8,229 nt of DNA from an uncultured Sphingomonas sp. (lineage in GTDB: Bacteria; Pseudomonadota; Alphaproteobacteria; Sphingomonadales; Sphingomonadaceae): positions 1 through 8,229 of the forward strand of contig CADCWB010000125.1 in NCBI GenBank assembly GCA_902806295.1, given 5' to 3'. Below, piece after piece: positions 1 to 6,870 of this stretch. Positions within the stretch are counted from its first letter, which is position 1; each line of letters opens with the position of its first letter. The notes below the pieces were generated by a model. That model was not told the DNA's origin and did not search any database. It saw only the letters and a list, made by a program, of their open reading frames with translations. The translations under genes and the position numbers were made by a program.

Positions 1-246
1 GGCATCCGGATCGAGAATTTGGTGCTGGTGGTGCCGCTTCAGATTGACGGCGCGGAGAAGGAGATGCTCGGGTTCGAGACTCTGACCTTTGCGCCCATCG
101 AACGGCGGTTGATCGTGCGCGACATGCTGTCTGAGCGAGAGCTTGGCTGGCTGAACGATTATCACGTTGATGTGGTGCGGAAGACCGGGCCCGAGTTGGA
201 CGGCGAGGAGCGGGTCTGGCTGGAGCGGGCGTGTGCGCCGCTCTAA
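1..246 (+). CDS. Xaa-Pro aminopeptidase (M24B family), C-terminal fragment
   Basis: This is the last 81 codons of a gene that begins left of the window; the frame is open from base 1 and ends at TAA 244-246. The peptide starts GIRIEN, which matches the end of the aminopeptidase P catalytic fold, where the Glu is the last ligand of the two-metal site. It continues into the short C-terminal domain of the long aminopeptidase P form (Peptidase_M24_C), with the hallmarks LGFETLTFAPIERRLI, a WLNDYH segment and a final WLERACAPL. Long-form enzymes of about 600 residues release the N-terminal residue from peptides with proline at position 2, normally in the cytoplasm. The catalytic domain and the true start cannot be seen. 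The family call is by recognition of motifs. The internal TTG at base 19 is not a real start. Confidence 0.85.
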   Translation, partial: GIRIENLVLVVPLQIDGAEKEMLGFETLTFAPIERRLIVRDMLSERELGWLNDYHVDVVRKTGPELDGEERVWLERACAPL

Positions 247-247
247 C

Positions 248-336
248 CGTCATCCCGGTGCAGGCCGGGATTCCAGTCGATCTAAGCGGACGTAGGCGCG
301 TCGTCGCCTGAGGTCCCGGCCTGTGCCGGGATGACG
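248..336. repeat. REP-like inverted repeat (CGTCATCCCGG type)
   Basis: The left arm at 248-272 reads CGTCATCCCGGTGCAGGCCG and onward. The right arm at 312-336 is its near-perfect reverse complement, differing by a two-base swap (TG/CA) in the middle and at the inner ends. The loop is about 39 nt. Palindromes of this type, starting CGTCATCCCGG and containing CAGGCCGGGA, are common dispersed intergenic elements in alphaproteobacteria. The element begins 1 nt after the stop of the aminopeptidase gene and could end its transcript, but there is no T-run. Its right arm lies within the 3' end of the small minus-strand gene at 282-422. Copy number in the genome cannot be seen from here. Confidence 0.8.
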
Positions 337-422
337 TTCTTGGCCCGGCCCTGCTCCTTCCGCTTTCGCAGATTCTCCCGCAGCTGCGCGGCCAGCCGCT
401 CGGCCTTATCCTTGTCATTCAT
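282..422 (-). CDS. Small charged hypothetical protein (46 aa) with REP-derived tail
   Basis: An ATG at 422-420 opens a 46-codon frame ending in TAG at 284-282. The first 29 or so residues are rich in Lys, Arg, Glu and Ala (MNDKDKAERLAAQLRENLRK and onward) and look like one amphipathic, highly charged helix. I recall similar short Arg/Lys-rich proteins of unknown function in sphingomonads but cannot confirm a family. From residue 29 the protein reads NVIPAQAGT, the usual translation of a REP arm, so the C-terminus comes from the repeat at 312-336 and the original stop has probably been lost or displaced. A weak AAGG lies about 7 nt upstream of the ATG. The gene is divergent from the tRNA and convergent with the aminopeptidase gene. 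No signal peptide or membrane segment is visible. Function unknown. Confidence 0.6.
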   Translation of the reverse strand: MNDKDKAERLAAQLRENLRKRKEQGRAKNVIPAQAGTSGDDAPTSA

Positions 423-431
423 TGCTTTGCC

Positions 432-461
432 TTGACACGGGACGAGCCTCACGGCCATAGG
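432..461 (+). promoter_or_regulatory. Candidate sigma-70 promoter for tRNA-Thr
   Basis: A perfect -35 hexamer TTGACA (432-437), preceded by CC as in the alphaproteobacterial CTTGAC consensus, lies 61 nt before the tRNA. At a 17-18 nt spacing the -10 candidate is CCATAG or CATAGG, which is poor. Transcription would then start near 468, giving a leader of about 30 nt. The -35 box is convincing. The -10 box is not, so this is an inference from position. The site also overlaps the upstream region of the divergent small gene. Confidence 0.4.
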
Positions 462-498
462 CCCGCCCGTTCCCGACAGGTTATCTGGCCCGGACAGT

Positions 499-573
<75 letters not shown>

Positions 574-603
574 TTCGTTTTCCTGGCGGCTGACCCGGCG
601 GCC

Positions 604-629
604 ACCACGCGTAGCAGGGGCCGTGGTAA
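604..629 (+). promoter_or_regulatory. Ribosome binding site and small hairpin before ltaE
   Basis: AGGGG at 616-620 is the only Shine-Dalgarno-like stretch before the GTG at 630, at a 9 nt spacing, and it supports that start. It lies in the loop of a possible 6-bp hairpin, ACCACG (604-609) with CGTGGT (622-627). The hairpin is short and may be chance in GC-rich DNA. Confidence 0.35.
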
Positions 630-1631
630 GTGCGCTTCTTCTCCGACAATGCCGCTCCCGCCCATCCGGCCGTGATGGAGGCGATGACCGCGGCCAATCG
701 GCTCGACACCGCCTATGACGGCGATGCGCTGAGCAAGCGGTTGGACGCGGCGTTCTCCGACCTGTTCGAAACCGATGTCACCGCCCTATGGGTGACCACC
801 GGCACCGCGGCCAATTGCCTGGCGCTGGCCGCAATGGTGCCTCCCTATGGCGGCGTGCTGTGCCACCGCGAGGCGCACATCAACGTGGACGAGGCCGGCG
901 CGCCCGAGTTCTTCTCCGGGGGAGCCAAGCTGCTGCTGGTCGATGGACCGGGGGCCAAGCTGACCGTCGATGGGGTGGCGGAAACGCGCGGGCGCATCCG
1001 GGCCGACGTGCACCAGACCCAGCCGCACGCATTGTCGATCACCAACGCGTCCGAATATGGCCTCGTCTACACCGCGGAAGAGACGGCGGCGCTGGGCGAG
1101 TTCGCCCATACACACAAGCTCGGCTTTCATCTCGACGGCGCGCGCTTCGCCAATGCGGTGGTGTCTACCGGGGCGAGCCCGGCGGAGCTGACGTGGAAGG
1201 CGGGCGTCGACGCGCTGTCGTTCGGCTTCGTCAAGAACGGCGGGCTCTCGGCGGAGGCGTTGATCCTGTTCGACCGGGAACTGGCGGACAGCGTCCAGCG
1301 CCGGCGCAAGCGGGCCGGGCATCTGCTCAGCAAGGGCCGGTACTCGGCTGCCCAGTTGCTCGCCATGCTGGACGAGGAAATCTGGCTGACCAACGCGCGC
1401 ACCGCCAATGAGGCTGCTCAGCGCTTGGCCGAGGCTGCCCGCAAGCGGCTGGTTTATCCGGTACAAGCGAACGAGGTGTTCCTTCGCCTGACCTCCGCCG
1501 AGGCCGCGAGCCTGCGAGCTCAGGGTTATGATTTCTACGACTGGGGCACCGGTGAAGCGCGGCTAGTCACCAGCTGGGACCAGGACCTCGCCGCTGTCGA
1601 TCGGCTCGCCGCCGCAATTCGCGCTCTGTGA
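630..1631 (+). CDS. ltaE: Low-specificity L-threonine aldolase (PLP-dependent, fold type I)
   Basis: This 333-residue protein has the usual length of the threonine aldolase / beta-eliminating lyase family, which splits L-threonine or allo-threonine into glycine and acetaldehyde in the cytoplasm. It opens with MRFFSDNAAP, the standard family start, read from a GTG codon with AGGGG upstream; no better start exists. Visible motifs are the phosphate-binding TGTAAN (57-62), the PLP-stacking His in HREAH (H83), HLDGAR (168-172) with Asp169 to contact the PLP nitrogen, and the Schiff-base lysine K202 in SFGFVKNGGL. Many relatives have Thr just before this lysine; here it is Val. All key residues are present, so it should be active, but specificity (L-, allo- or related beta-hydroxy amino acids) cannot be read from sequence. 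Its stop overlaps the start of the next gene by 4 nt. Confidence 0.9.
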   Translation: MRFFSDNAAPAHPAVMEAMTAANRLDTAYDGDALSKRLDAAFSDLFETDVTALWVTTGTAANCLALAAMVPPYGGVLCHREAHINVDEAGAPEFFSGGAKLLLVDGPGAKLTVDGVAETRGRIRADVHQTQPHALSITNASEYGLVYTAEETAALGEFAHTHKLGFHLDGARFANAVVSTGASPAELTWKAGVDALSFGFVKNGGLSAEALILFDRELADSVQRRRKRAGHLLSKGRYSAAQLLAMLDEEIWLTNARTANEAAQRLAEAARKRLVYPVQANEVFLRLTSAEAASLRAQGYDFYDWGTGEARLVTSWDQDLAAVDRLAAAIRAL

Positions 1632-2557
1632 GGGGGGCTGACGGGCGGCCCGTTCACGGCGTCGTCTTGCCGTTCATCATCTTCACCCTGATCTGGGGTT
1701 CGACTTGGATCGTCATCCGCGATCAGCTGGGGCCGGTCCCGCCGCAATGGTCGGTCACCTATCGCTTCATCATCGCCGCGGCGGCCATGTTCGCCATCGC
1801 CAAGTGGAAGAAGTCGCCGCTGCGGCTGGCGCGATCGGATTGGCTGTTCGTCGGCGGCATCGGGGTGTTCCAGTTCTGCCTCAACTTCAACTCGGTTTAT
1901 GTTGCCGAGCACTTCATCACCTCCGGGCTGGTCGCCACGGTGTTCGCCTTGCTGCTGATCCCCAACAGCCTGCTCGCCTGGGCGTTGCTGGGGCAGAAGC
2001 CAGGCGGGCGGTTCATGGCCTGCTCGGCCATCGCGATCGCCGGCATCGGCCTGTTGTTCTGGCAAGAGCTGCGCCGTGACCAGGCCGATGCGGCGGCGGT
2101 GATCGCCGGGATTAGCTGGACCCTGCTGGGTGTGCTGGGCGCGTCGATGTCGAACGTGCTGCAGGCAACGGATCGAGCGCGACATATTCCGGTGCTGACC
2201 ATGCTGGCCTGGGCGATGCTGGCGGGAGCGGCGGTGGATGGAGCGGTCGCATTTGCGGTTGCCGGCCCACCGGTCATCGAGTGGCGGCTGTCCTACTGGG
2301 TCGGCCTGACCTACCTGGCCGTGTTCGCCTCGGCCCTGTGCTTCAGCCTCTATTTCCCCGTGGTGCGCAAGGTCGGGCCGGGCAAGGCGGCCTACTCCTC
2401 GGCGCTGGTGCCGATCGTCGCCATGGCGCTGTCGACCCTGTTCGAGGACTACCACTGGACGCTGCTGTCCGCCGCCGGCGCAGCGCTGGCGATCGGCGGA
2501 ATGGTGCTGGCGGTGATGAGCCGCCGCAGCCCGGCGCCGGCTCCCGTCGCGGACTAA
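1628..2557 (+). CDS. EamA/DMT-family transporter, 10 TM
   Basis: This 309-residue inner-membrane protein has about ten hydrophobic helices (roughly residues 11-31, 42-60, 71-91, 98-121, 128-146, 155-178, 188-212, 221-243, 253-272, 278-297). That is the two-repeat EamA layout of the drug/metabolite transporter superfamily. The first helix carries the typical LIWGSTW motif and the first repeat has FITSGLVATVFALLLI. The start is a GTG inside the GTGA overlap with the ltaE stop, so translation is probably coupled to ltaE. Members export or import small metabolites, including amino acids (RhtA exports threonine and homoserine). The pairing with threonine aldolase suggests an amino acid or related metabolite as substrate, but this is inference. 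The tail (SPAPAPVAD) is short, polar and Pro/Ala-rich. Family call is firm; substrate unknown. Confidence 0.88.
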   Translation: MRGADGRPVHGVVLPFIIFTLIWGSTWIVIRDQLGPVPPQWSVTYRFIIAAAAMFAIAKWKKSPLRLARSDWLFVGGIGVFQFCLNFNSVYVAEHFITSGLVATVFALLLIPNSLLAWALLGQKPGGRFMACSAIAIAGIGLLFWQELRRDQADAAAVIAGISWTLLGVLGASMSNVLQATDRARHIPVLTMLAWAMLAGAAVDGAVAFAVAGPPVIEWRLSYWVGLTYLAVFASALCFSLYFPVVRKVGPGKAAYSSALVPIVAMALSTLFEDYHWTLLSAAGAALAIGGMVLAVMSRRSPAPAPVAD

Positions 2558-2561
2558 GCAC

Positions 2562-2608
2562 GGCACCGCTCCGTTGCGCCGGGGGTGGCGCTGCGGAGCG
2601 GTGGTGCC
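2562..2608 (+). promoter_or_regulatory. Strong hairpin between the transporter gene and pepN
   Basis: Arms 2564-2580 and 2587-2603 pair at 16 of 17 positions (15 Watson-Crick, one G-T wobble, one T-T mismatch) around a 6-nt loop, GGGGGT. An outer GGCA (2562-2565) can instead pair with TGCC (2605-2608) across a 3-nt bulge. It lies 4 nt after the transporter stop and ends 13 nt before the pepN ATG. There is no T-run, so it is not a classic intrinsic terminator. It could protect the 3' end of the ltaE-transporter mRNA, act as a weak terminator, or control pepN translation from the leader. It also buries the GGAG (2595-2598) and the GTG codon at 2601 in its 3' arm, arguing against a pepN start there. 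Confidence 0.6.
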
Positions 2609-2621
2609 TAAGTCCCCGGTT

Positions 2622-5213
2622 ATGCTTGATGCCCGCCCCGCCGCCGCTCAGTCCGCTTCGCCCGAGATCCGCCGGGAGGACTATCGTCCGCCCGATTGGC
2701 TGGTGCCCGCGATCGAGCTGGACTTTGCACTCGACCCCGCCCGGACCGTGGTGCGCGCGCGCCTCACGGTGGAGCGCAGCGGCGAGCACGACCGTGCGCT
2801 ACGCCTGGACGGCGAGGGGTTGGAGCTGTTGTCGGTTCGAGTGAACGGACTGAACGCGGAGCACAGCATTGATGGCGCGGCTCTGGTCATCCCCGTGGAC
2901 GGCACGTCGGCAACGGTCGAGACCGAGGTCGCGATCAGTCCGGGGGCCAACACCCAGCTGATGGGCCTGTATGCATCGGGCGGGTTGCTTTGCACCCAGT
3001 GCGAGGCGGAAGGATTTCGTCGGATCACCTTCTTCCCCGACCGACCGGACGTGCTGTCGCGCTACCGCGTGCGGATGAGCGCCGACAAGGCGTGCTTCCC
3101 AGTGCTGTTGGCCAATGGCAATCCGGTCGACAGCGGTGACGGCGACGCTGGCTTGCATTGGGCGGTGTGGGAGGACCCATTCCCCAAGCCGTCCTACCTG
3201 TTCGCGCTGGTCGCCGGCGACTTGTCCGTCAACCGCGACAGCTTCACCACGATGAGCGGGCGCGACGTCGAACTCGGCATCTGGGTGCGCGAGGCGGACC
3301 TGCCGAAGACTGATCACGCCATGTGGGCGCTCAAGCAGGCGATGGCCTGGGACGAGCAGGCCTATGGCCGCGAGTACGACCTCGACCGGTTCAACATCGT
3401 CGCGGTGGCCGACTTCAATTTCGGCGCAATGGAGAACAAGGGCCTCAACATCTTCAACTCGCGCTACATCTTGGCCGACACGGAGACCGCGAGCGACGCC
3501 GACTTCGACGCGATTGCGGCGGTCGTGGCGCACGAATATTTCCACAATTGGTCGGGCAATCGGGTCACCTGCCGCGATTGGTTCCAGCTCTCGCTCAAGG
3601 AAGGACTGACCGTCTTTCGCGACCAGCAGTTCTCGGCCGCCATGGGCTCCGAAGCGGTCGAGCGGATCGACAAGGTGCGAACGCTCCGCGCAGCCCAGTT
3701 TCCCGAGGACGCCGGGCCGCTCGCGCACCCGATCCGGCCCGACAGCTACCTGGAGATCAGCAACTTCTACACCGCCACCGTGTACAACAAGGGCGCCGAG
3801 GTGATCCGGATGCTGCACACCATCCTGGGGCCCGACAAGTATCGCGAAGGTACCGACCTCTACTTCGCTCGCCACGACGGTCAGGCCGTGACCTGCGAGG
3901 ACTTCGTCCGCGCGATGGAGGATGCGAGCGGGAGCGACCTGACTCAGTTCCGCCGCTGGTACAGCCAGGCCGGCACGCCGCGGGTCCACGCTCGGCTGGA
4001 GCAGGCGGATGGGTCCGCGCAGTTGCATCTGCGCCAAGAGGTTCCCGCAACGCCAGGGCAGACCGGCAAGCAGCCGATGGTGGTCCCCTTGAAGGTGGCG
4101 CTGATCGGCCAGCAGAGTGGAGCCGAGGTGGTGCCGGAGCGCACCGTCCTGCTCACCCAGGCGGAGCAGGTGGTGGAGTTGCCGGTCGGCGAGCCCGCTT
4201 ACCTGTCGATCAACCGGCAGTTTTCCGCGCCCGTGATCGTCGAGACCGAGCGGCAGCCCGGCGAGCTTGAGGCACTGGCGGCGGCCGATACGGACAGCTT
4301 CGCGCGGTATGAAGCCGGCCAGGAGCTGATGCTGCGCGAGTTGCTCGGAGGGATTGTCGGCGGCGAGATGCGGAGCGAGCCGGTGATCGCCGCCGTTCGC
4401 GCGACCCTGGCGTCCAACGCGCTCGATCCGGCGTTCAAGGCAGACGCGATCATGCTGCCCAGCGAGACGCTGCTCGCTGAGCGGCTTGAGGTGTCGGATC
4501 CGGCGCGGGTGCACGAGGTTCGCGACGAATTGCGCGTCACGGTGGTGCGAGCGCTTGGGTCGGAACTGTATGACCAATATCATGCTGCATCCGCCGCCGA
4601 CCCCGCTGGACGCTCGGGTGCGGACAAAGGGTTGCGTCGGCTCCGCGCGGCGACCTTGGGCTATCTCGCGGCCGGTGACGAGGGGCAGGCTGCGGTGCTC
4701 GCCAAGCGCCAATTCGACGAGTCGCGCACCATGACCGAGCGGCAGTCAGCGCTGGCAGTGCTGGCCATGCTCGGCGGGGCTAAAGCGGAGAAAGCGCTGG
4801 AAAGCTTCTACGGGCGCTTCCGGCACGATCCGCTGGTGATCGACAAATGGTTCGGGGTGCAAGCTTCGGCCAACCGGGCGGACACGGTCGAGACTGTCGA
4901 GCGGCTGGCCCGCCACTCGGATTTCACCCTATCCAATCCGAACCGCTTGCGCGCGCTGGTGGGGGCGTTCGCGGCCACCCCGTTCGCCTTCCACCGCGAG
5001 GACGGCCGCGGCTACGACTTCCTGACCGGCATGATCCTGCAGGCCGACCGGCTCAACCCGCAGACCGCCGCGCGGTTCGTTCCGCCGCTAGGTCGCTGGC
5101 GCAAGGTCGAGCCGCGACGAGCGGCCCTGATGCGCGGCGCACTGGAACAGATCGTTGCCACGCCCGGATTGTCGAAGGATGTGTTCGAGCAGGCGAGCAA
5201 GTCGTTGGGTTGA
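2622..5213 (+). CDS. pepN: Aminopeptidase N (M1 zinc metallopeptidase)
   Basis: The protein is 863 residues from ATG 2622, close to the 870 of E. coli PepN. It removes N-terminal residues from peptides in the cytoplasm and no signal peptide is seen. The N-terminal beta domain begins at REDYRPPDW, like the DYRAPDY start of E. coli PepN. The catalytic domain has GAMEN (268-272), the zinc motif HEYFHNW with H304, E305 and H308, third ligand E327 in KEGLT, and Y388 in VYNKG as the transition-state tyrosine. All sit at a constant +7 from the E. coli positions. A beta domain and a long helical C-terminal domain follow, to the end. The frame also stays open to a TTG at 2574 and to GTGs at 2601 and 2604, but that stretch is occupied by the hairpin and gives a low-quality leader, so ATG 2622 is preferred. 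GTG 2604, with GGAG 5 nt upstream, is the main alternative. Confidence 0.93.
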   Translation: MLDARPAAAQSASPEIRREDYRPPDWLVPAIELDFALDPARTVVRARLTVERSGEHDRALRLDGEGLELLSVRVNGLNAEHSIDGAALVIPVDGTSATVETEVAISPGANTQLMGLYASGGLLCTQCEAEGFRRITFFPDRPDVLSRYRVRMSADKACFPVLLANGNPVDSGDGDAGLHWAVWEDPFPKPSYLFALVAGDLSVNRDSFTTMSGRDVELGIWVREADLPKTDHAMWALKQAMAWDEQAYGREYDLDRFNIVAVADFNFGAMENKGLNIFNSRYILADTETASDADFDAIAAVVAHEYFHNWSGNRVTCRDWFQLSLKEGLTVFRDQQFSAAMGSEAVERIDKVRTLRAAQFPEDAGPLAHPIRPDSYLEISNFYTATVYNKGAEVIRMLHTILGPDKYREGTDLYFARHDGQAVTCEDFVRAMEDASGSDLTQFRRWYSQAGTPRVHARLEQADGSAQLHLRQEVPATPGQTGKQPMVVPLKVALIGQQSGAEVVPERTVLLTQAEQVVELPVGEPAYLSINRQFSAPVIVETERQPGELEALAAADTDSFARYEAGQELMLRELLGGIVGGEMRSEPVIAAVRATLASNALDPAFKADAIMLPSETLLAERLEVSDPARVHEVRDELRVTVVRALGSELYDQYHAASAADPAGRSGADKGLRRLRAATLGYLAAGDEGQAAVLAKRQFDESRTMTERQSALAVLAMLGGAKAEKALESFYGRFRHDPLVIDKWFGVQASANRADTVETVERLARHSDFTLSNPNRLRALVGAFAATPFAFHREDGRGYDFLTGMILQADRLNPQTAARFVPPLGRWRKVEPRRAALMRGALEQIVATPGLSKDVFEQASKSLG

Positions 5214-5236
5214 TCTAGCGCTCGCCCCGAGCGGAG

Positions 5237-5298
5237 GCTCGTCAGAGCCGAACTCGAAGCGCGCCCTTCGACTCCGCTGCGCTACGCTCAGGACGAGC
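5237..5298. repeat. REP-like palindromic element in the convergent gap
   Basis: The gap between the convergent pepN and lipoprotein genes holds a nested inverted repeat. The outer arms are GCTCGTC (5237-5243) and GACGAGC (5292-5298). The inner arms are TCGAAG (5254-5259) and CTTCGA (5266-5271) around CGCGCC, with imperfect pairing between. The right half reads CCCTTCGACTCCGCTGCGCT followed by ACGCTCAGGACGAG. I recognise this as a common dispersed intergenic repeat of sphingomonads and relatives. It could fold on either strand and act as a two-way terminator or mRNA stabiliser, though there is no T-run. Confidence 0.65.
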
Positions 5299-5318
5299 GA
5301 ACTTCTGCTTCTCTCAAC

Positions 5319-5900
5319 CTATCCGCCGATCCACTGCGCGGCTTGTACTGCGACTGCGTTGGCCGCCTGATTGATCGCCGGGCCGACCGTCGCTGCGGTG
5401 CCGTCGGCGGGGACGGTGGCTTCGAAGCGGCGGGTTTCGACCCGGGCGCCGCCCTGCGTTGATAGGGTGGCGTCGAAAGTCACGATCACCTGCGCCGAAG
5501 GCACGTCATAGCCGAAGCGCTCCAGCGAACCGGTCACCCGCAGGCCGGGATCGAGCGCCGACTGGCCGGCGGCGAGCACGACGCGGCGGGTAGTCCGCTT
5601 CACCGTTTCGGCCAGCAGCTGCTGGAACAGTTTGTCGGGCGTGTCGACGTATTGGAGATCCTCGATGTAAGTCACTCGTCCCGGTCCCTCGAGCGCGGGC
5701 ACACGAACCTGCCGGATCTCCTTGCCGATCAAGGGCGTCTCGATCGTCACCGCTTCGCCGGCCGTGGCCGAGCGGGCAATCTGCACCGCGGCGGCTTGCG
5801 GGCTCAACGTCAGCAGGGTTGCGGGGGGCTTGGCCCCGCCGAAACAGGCGGACAGCGCCAGGGCGGCGGCGGCGGGCGAAAGGAGGCGAAGGGCGCGCAT
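5319..5900 (-). CDS. ABC-type transport auxiliary lipoprotein (PqiC-like)
   Basis: This 193-residue protein starts with a lipoprotein signal: MRALRLL, a short hydrophobic Ala/Leu stretch, then the lipobox LSAC with the lipidated Cys at residue 19. The mature part matches the auxiliary lipoprotein family found at the end of MCE transporter operons (PF03886, PqiC/YmbA type): an early TLSP strand, then GKEIRQVRVPALEGPGRVTY and a YVDTPDKLFQQLLAE helix region. The role in this family is an outer-membrane (or periplasmic-face) partner of the MCE protein during lipid transfer. Its ATG overlaps the stop of the MlaD-like gene by one base (TGATG, 5898-5902), so it is translationally coupled and is the last gene of the operon. 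Outer-membrane location is inferred from the family and from the absence of Asp after Cys19 (the next residue is Phe). Confidence 0.85.
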   Translation of the reverse strand: MRALRLLSPAAAALALSACFGGAKPPATLLTLSPQAAAVQIARSATAGEAVTIETPLIGKEIRQVRVPALEGPGRVTYIEDLQYVDTPDKLFQQLLAETVKRTTRRVVLAAGQSALDPGLRVTGSLERFGYDVPSAQVIVTFDATLSTQGGARVETRRFEATVPADGTAATVGPAINQAANAVAVQAAQWIGG

Positions 5901-6853
5901 CAGCGGGACTTTCCTGGCTTGTGGTCGGGCAGCTTGGGCGCGCCAAGCACTCCGGTGACTCCGCCCTGCTCCAGCCGACCGCTCACGCTTTCCAGGCTGC
6001 TGGTCAGGTCGCGCAGGTCGCGGACGAGGCGGTTGACCTCGGGCAGGGTCGACTTGGTGAGGTTCTGAACTCCGGGACGGGCATCGGCAACCAGCGCGTC
6101 GATGTTGGCGGTGGTCTGCTGGATGGACGCGATCGAACGCCGCAAATCCTGCGCCGCCGGCCGACCTTCGTCATTCACCAGCGCGGTGGTGCTGTCGGCT
6201 AGCCGGGCAACATTCGCTGCGGCCAGTGAGGCATTGCGAGCAGCGATGCGGGCTTCGCCCATGGTATCGGCCAGCTCCGGCGCGCGCTCGGCCAGCACCC
6301 GGGTGGTGGTATCCACATTCTCCAGAATGTCGGAGATAGCGTTCTGGTTGCGGTCGCTGAGCAGTTCGGTCAGCCGCTCGGTCAGACGTTGGATGCGGTC
6401 GAGCAGTTCCGGTGCAGAGTTGAGCAGCGCGCCGAGGCCGCCCGACGAGGACGGCACCACCGGGCAGCCCTGCGGACCCGGCTGGGTCAGCGCGCGCGCG
6501 CCCTTGACCGCGCCGTCGAGCTGAATTTCGCTGACGCCGGTGAAGCCGACGCCCTTGATCTGCGCCGTGGTGCCCTGCAGCACCGGGGTATTCTCATCGA
6601 CCTCGATCCGGACCCAAACGAATTCGGGCCGATTGGGCAGCAGCGAGATACGGGTGATCTGCCCGACCGGCACGCCGGAGAAGCTGACGTTTGAACCGCG
6701 GTTGAGGCCGCCGACGCCCTGGCTGAAGTAGATGTCGAAGCAGCGTCGCTTGTCAGTGTTCAGCCCGGCGATCCAGACGGAGAACAGCAGCAGGCCGGCC
6801 AGCAGCGCCAGCACGACGGTACCCACCAGCACCTGGTTGGAACGAGTTTCCAT
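5900..6853 (-). CDS. mlaD: MlaD-like MCE-domain lipid-binding protein with long helical tail
   Basis: This 317-residue protein has a single N-terminal membrane anchor (residues 8-29) and one MCE domain (about 38-115) with the family pattern GVGGLNRGSNVSFSGVPVGQ. A Ser/Gly linker (about 132-142) follows, then a long, mostly helical, heptad-rich region (about 145-297) and a short Pro/Lys tail. MCE proteins form hexameric rings in the periplasm that carry lipid from or to the MlaE permease. E. coli MlaD is only about 183 residues, so the helical tail is a large addition that could form a tube or needle, as shown for other MCE proteins. The only two cysteines, C38 and C130, bracket the MCE domain. 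The gene starts 17 nt after the ATPase gene stop, with GGGAAGG just upstream. It follows mlaE and mlaF and overlaps the lipoprotein gene. The symbol is by homology class; the lipid is unknown. Confidence 0.87.
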   Translation of the reverse strand: METRSNQVLVGTVVLALLAGLLLFSVWIAGLNTDKRRCFDIYFSQGVGGLNRGSNVSFSGVPVGQITRISLLPNRPEFVWVRIEVDENTPVLQGTTAQIKGVGFTGVSEIQLDGAVKGARALTQPGPQGCPVVPSSSGGLGALLNSAPELLDRIQRLTERLTELLSDRNQNAISDILENVDTTTRVLAERAPELADTMGEARIAARNASLAAANVARLADSTTALVNDEGRPAAQDLRRSIASIQQTTANIDALVADARPGVQNLTKSTLPEVNRLVRDLRDLTSSLESVSGRLEQGGVTGVLGAPKLPDHKPGKSR

Positions 6854-6870
6854 GCCTTCCCGCTTAATCC

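Noticed and set aside
1535..2566. Minus-strand open frame of 343 codons opposite the transporter
   Set aside because: Low-complexity Arg/Gln/His-rich product antisense to a clear ten-helix membrane protein; no motif and no ribosome site.
2574..2621. TTG start giving an 879-residue PepN
   Set aside because: The added 16 residues come from the hairpin sequence, resemble no PepN N-terminus, and TTG has no convincing ribosome site.
2799..4712. Minus-strand open frame of 637 codons opposite pepN
   Set aside because: It lies wholly within pepN, which has all its catalytic motifs; the peptide is rich in Arg, His, Gln and Gly with no domain, typical of an antisense frame in GC-rich DNA.
5214..5318. 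Intrinsic terminator for pepN or the mla-type operon
   Set aside because: The palindrome is real, but neither strand shows a T-run after a stem, so I list it only as a repeat.
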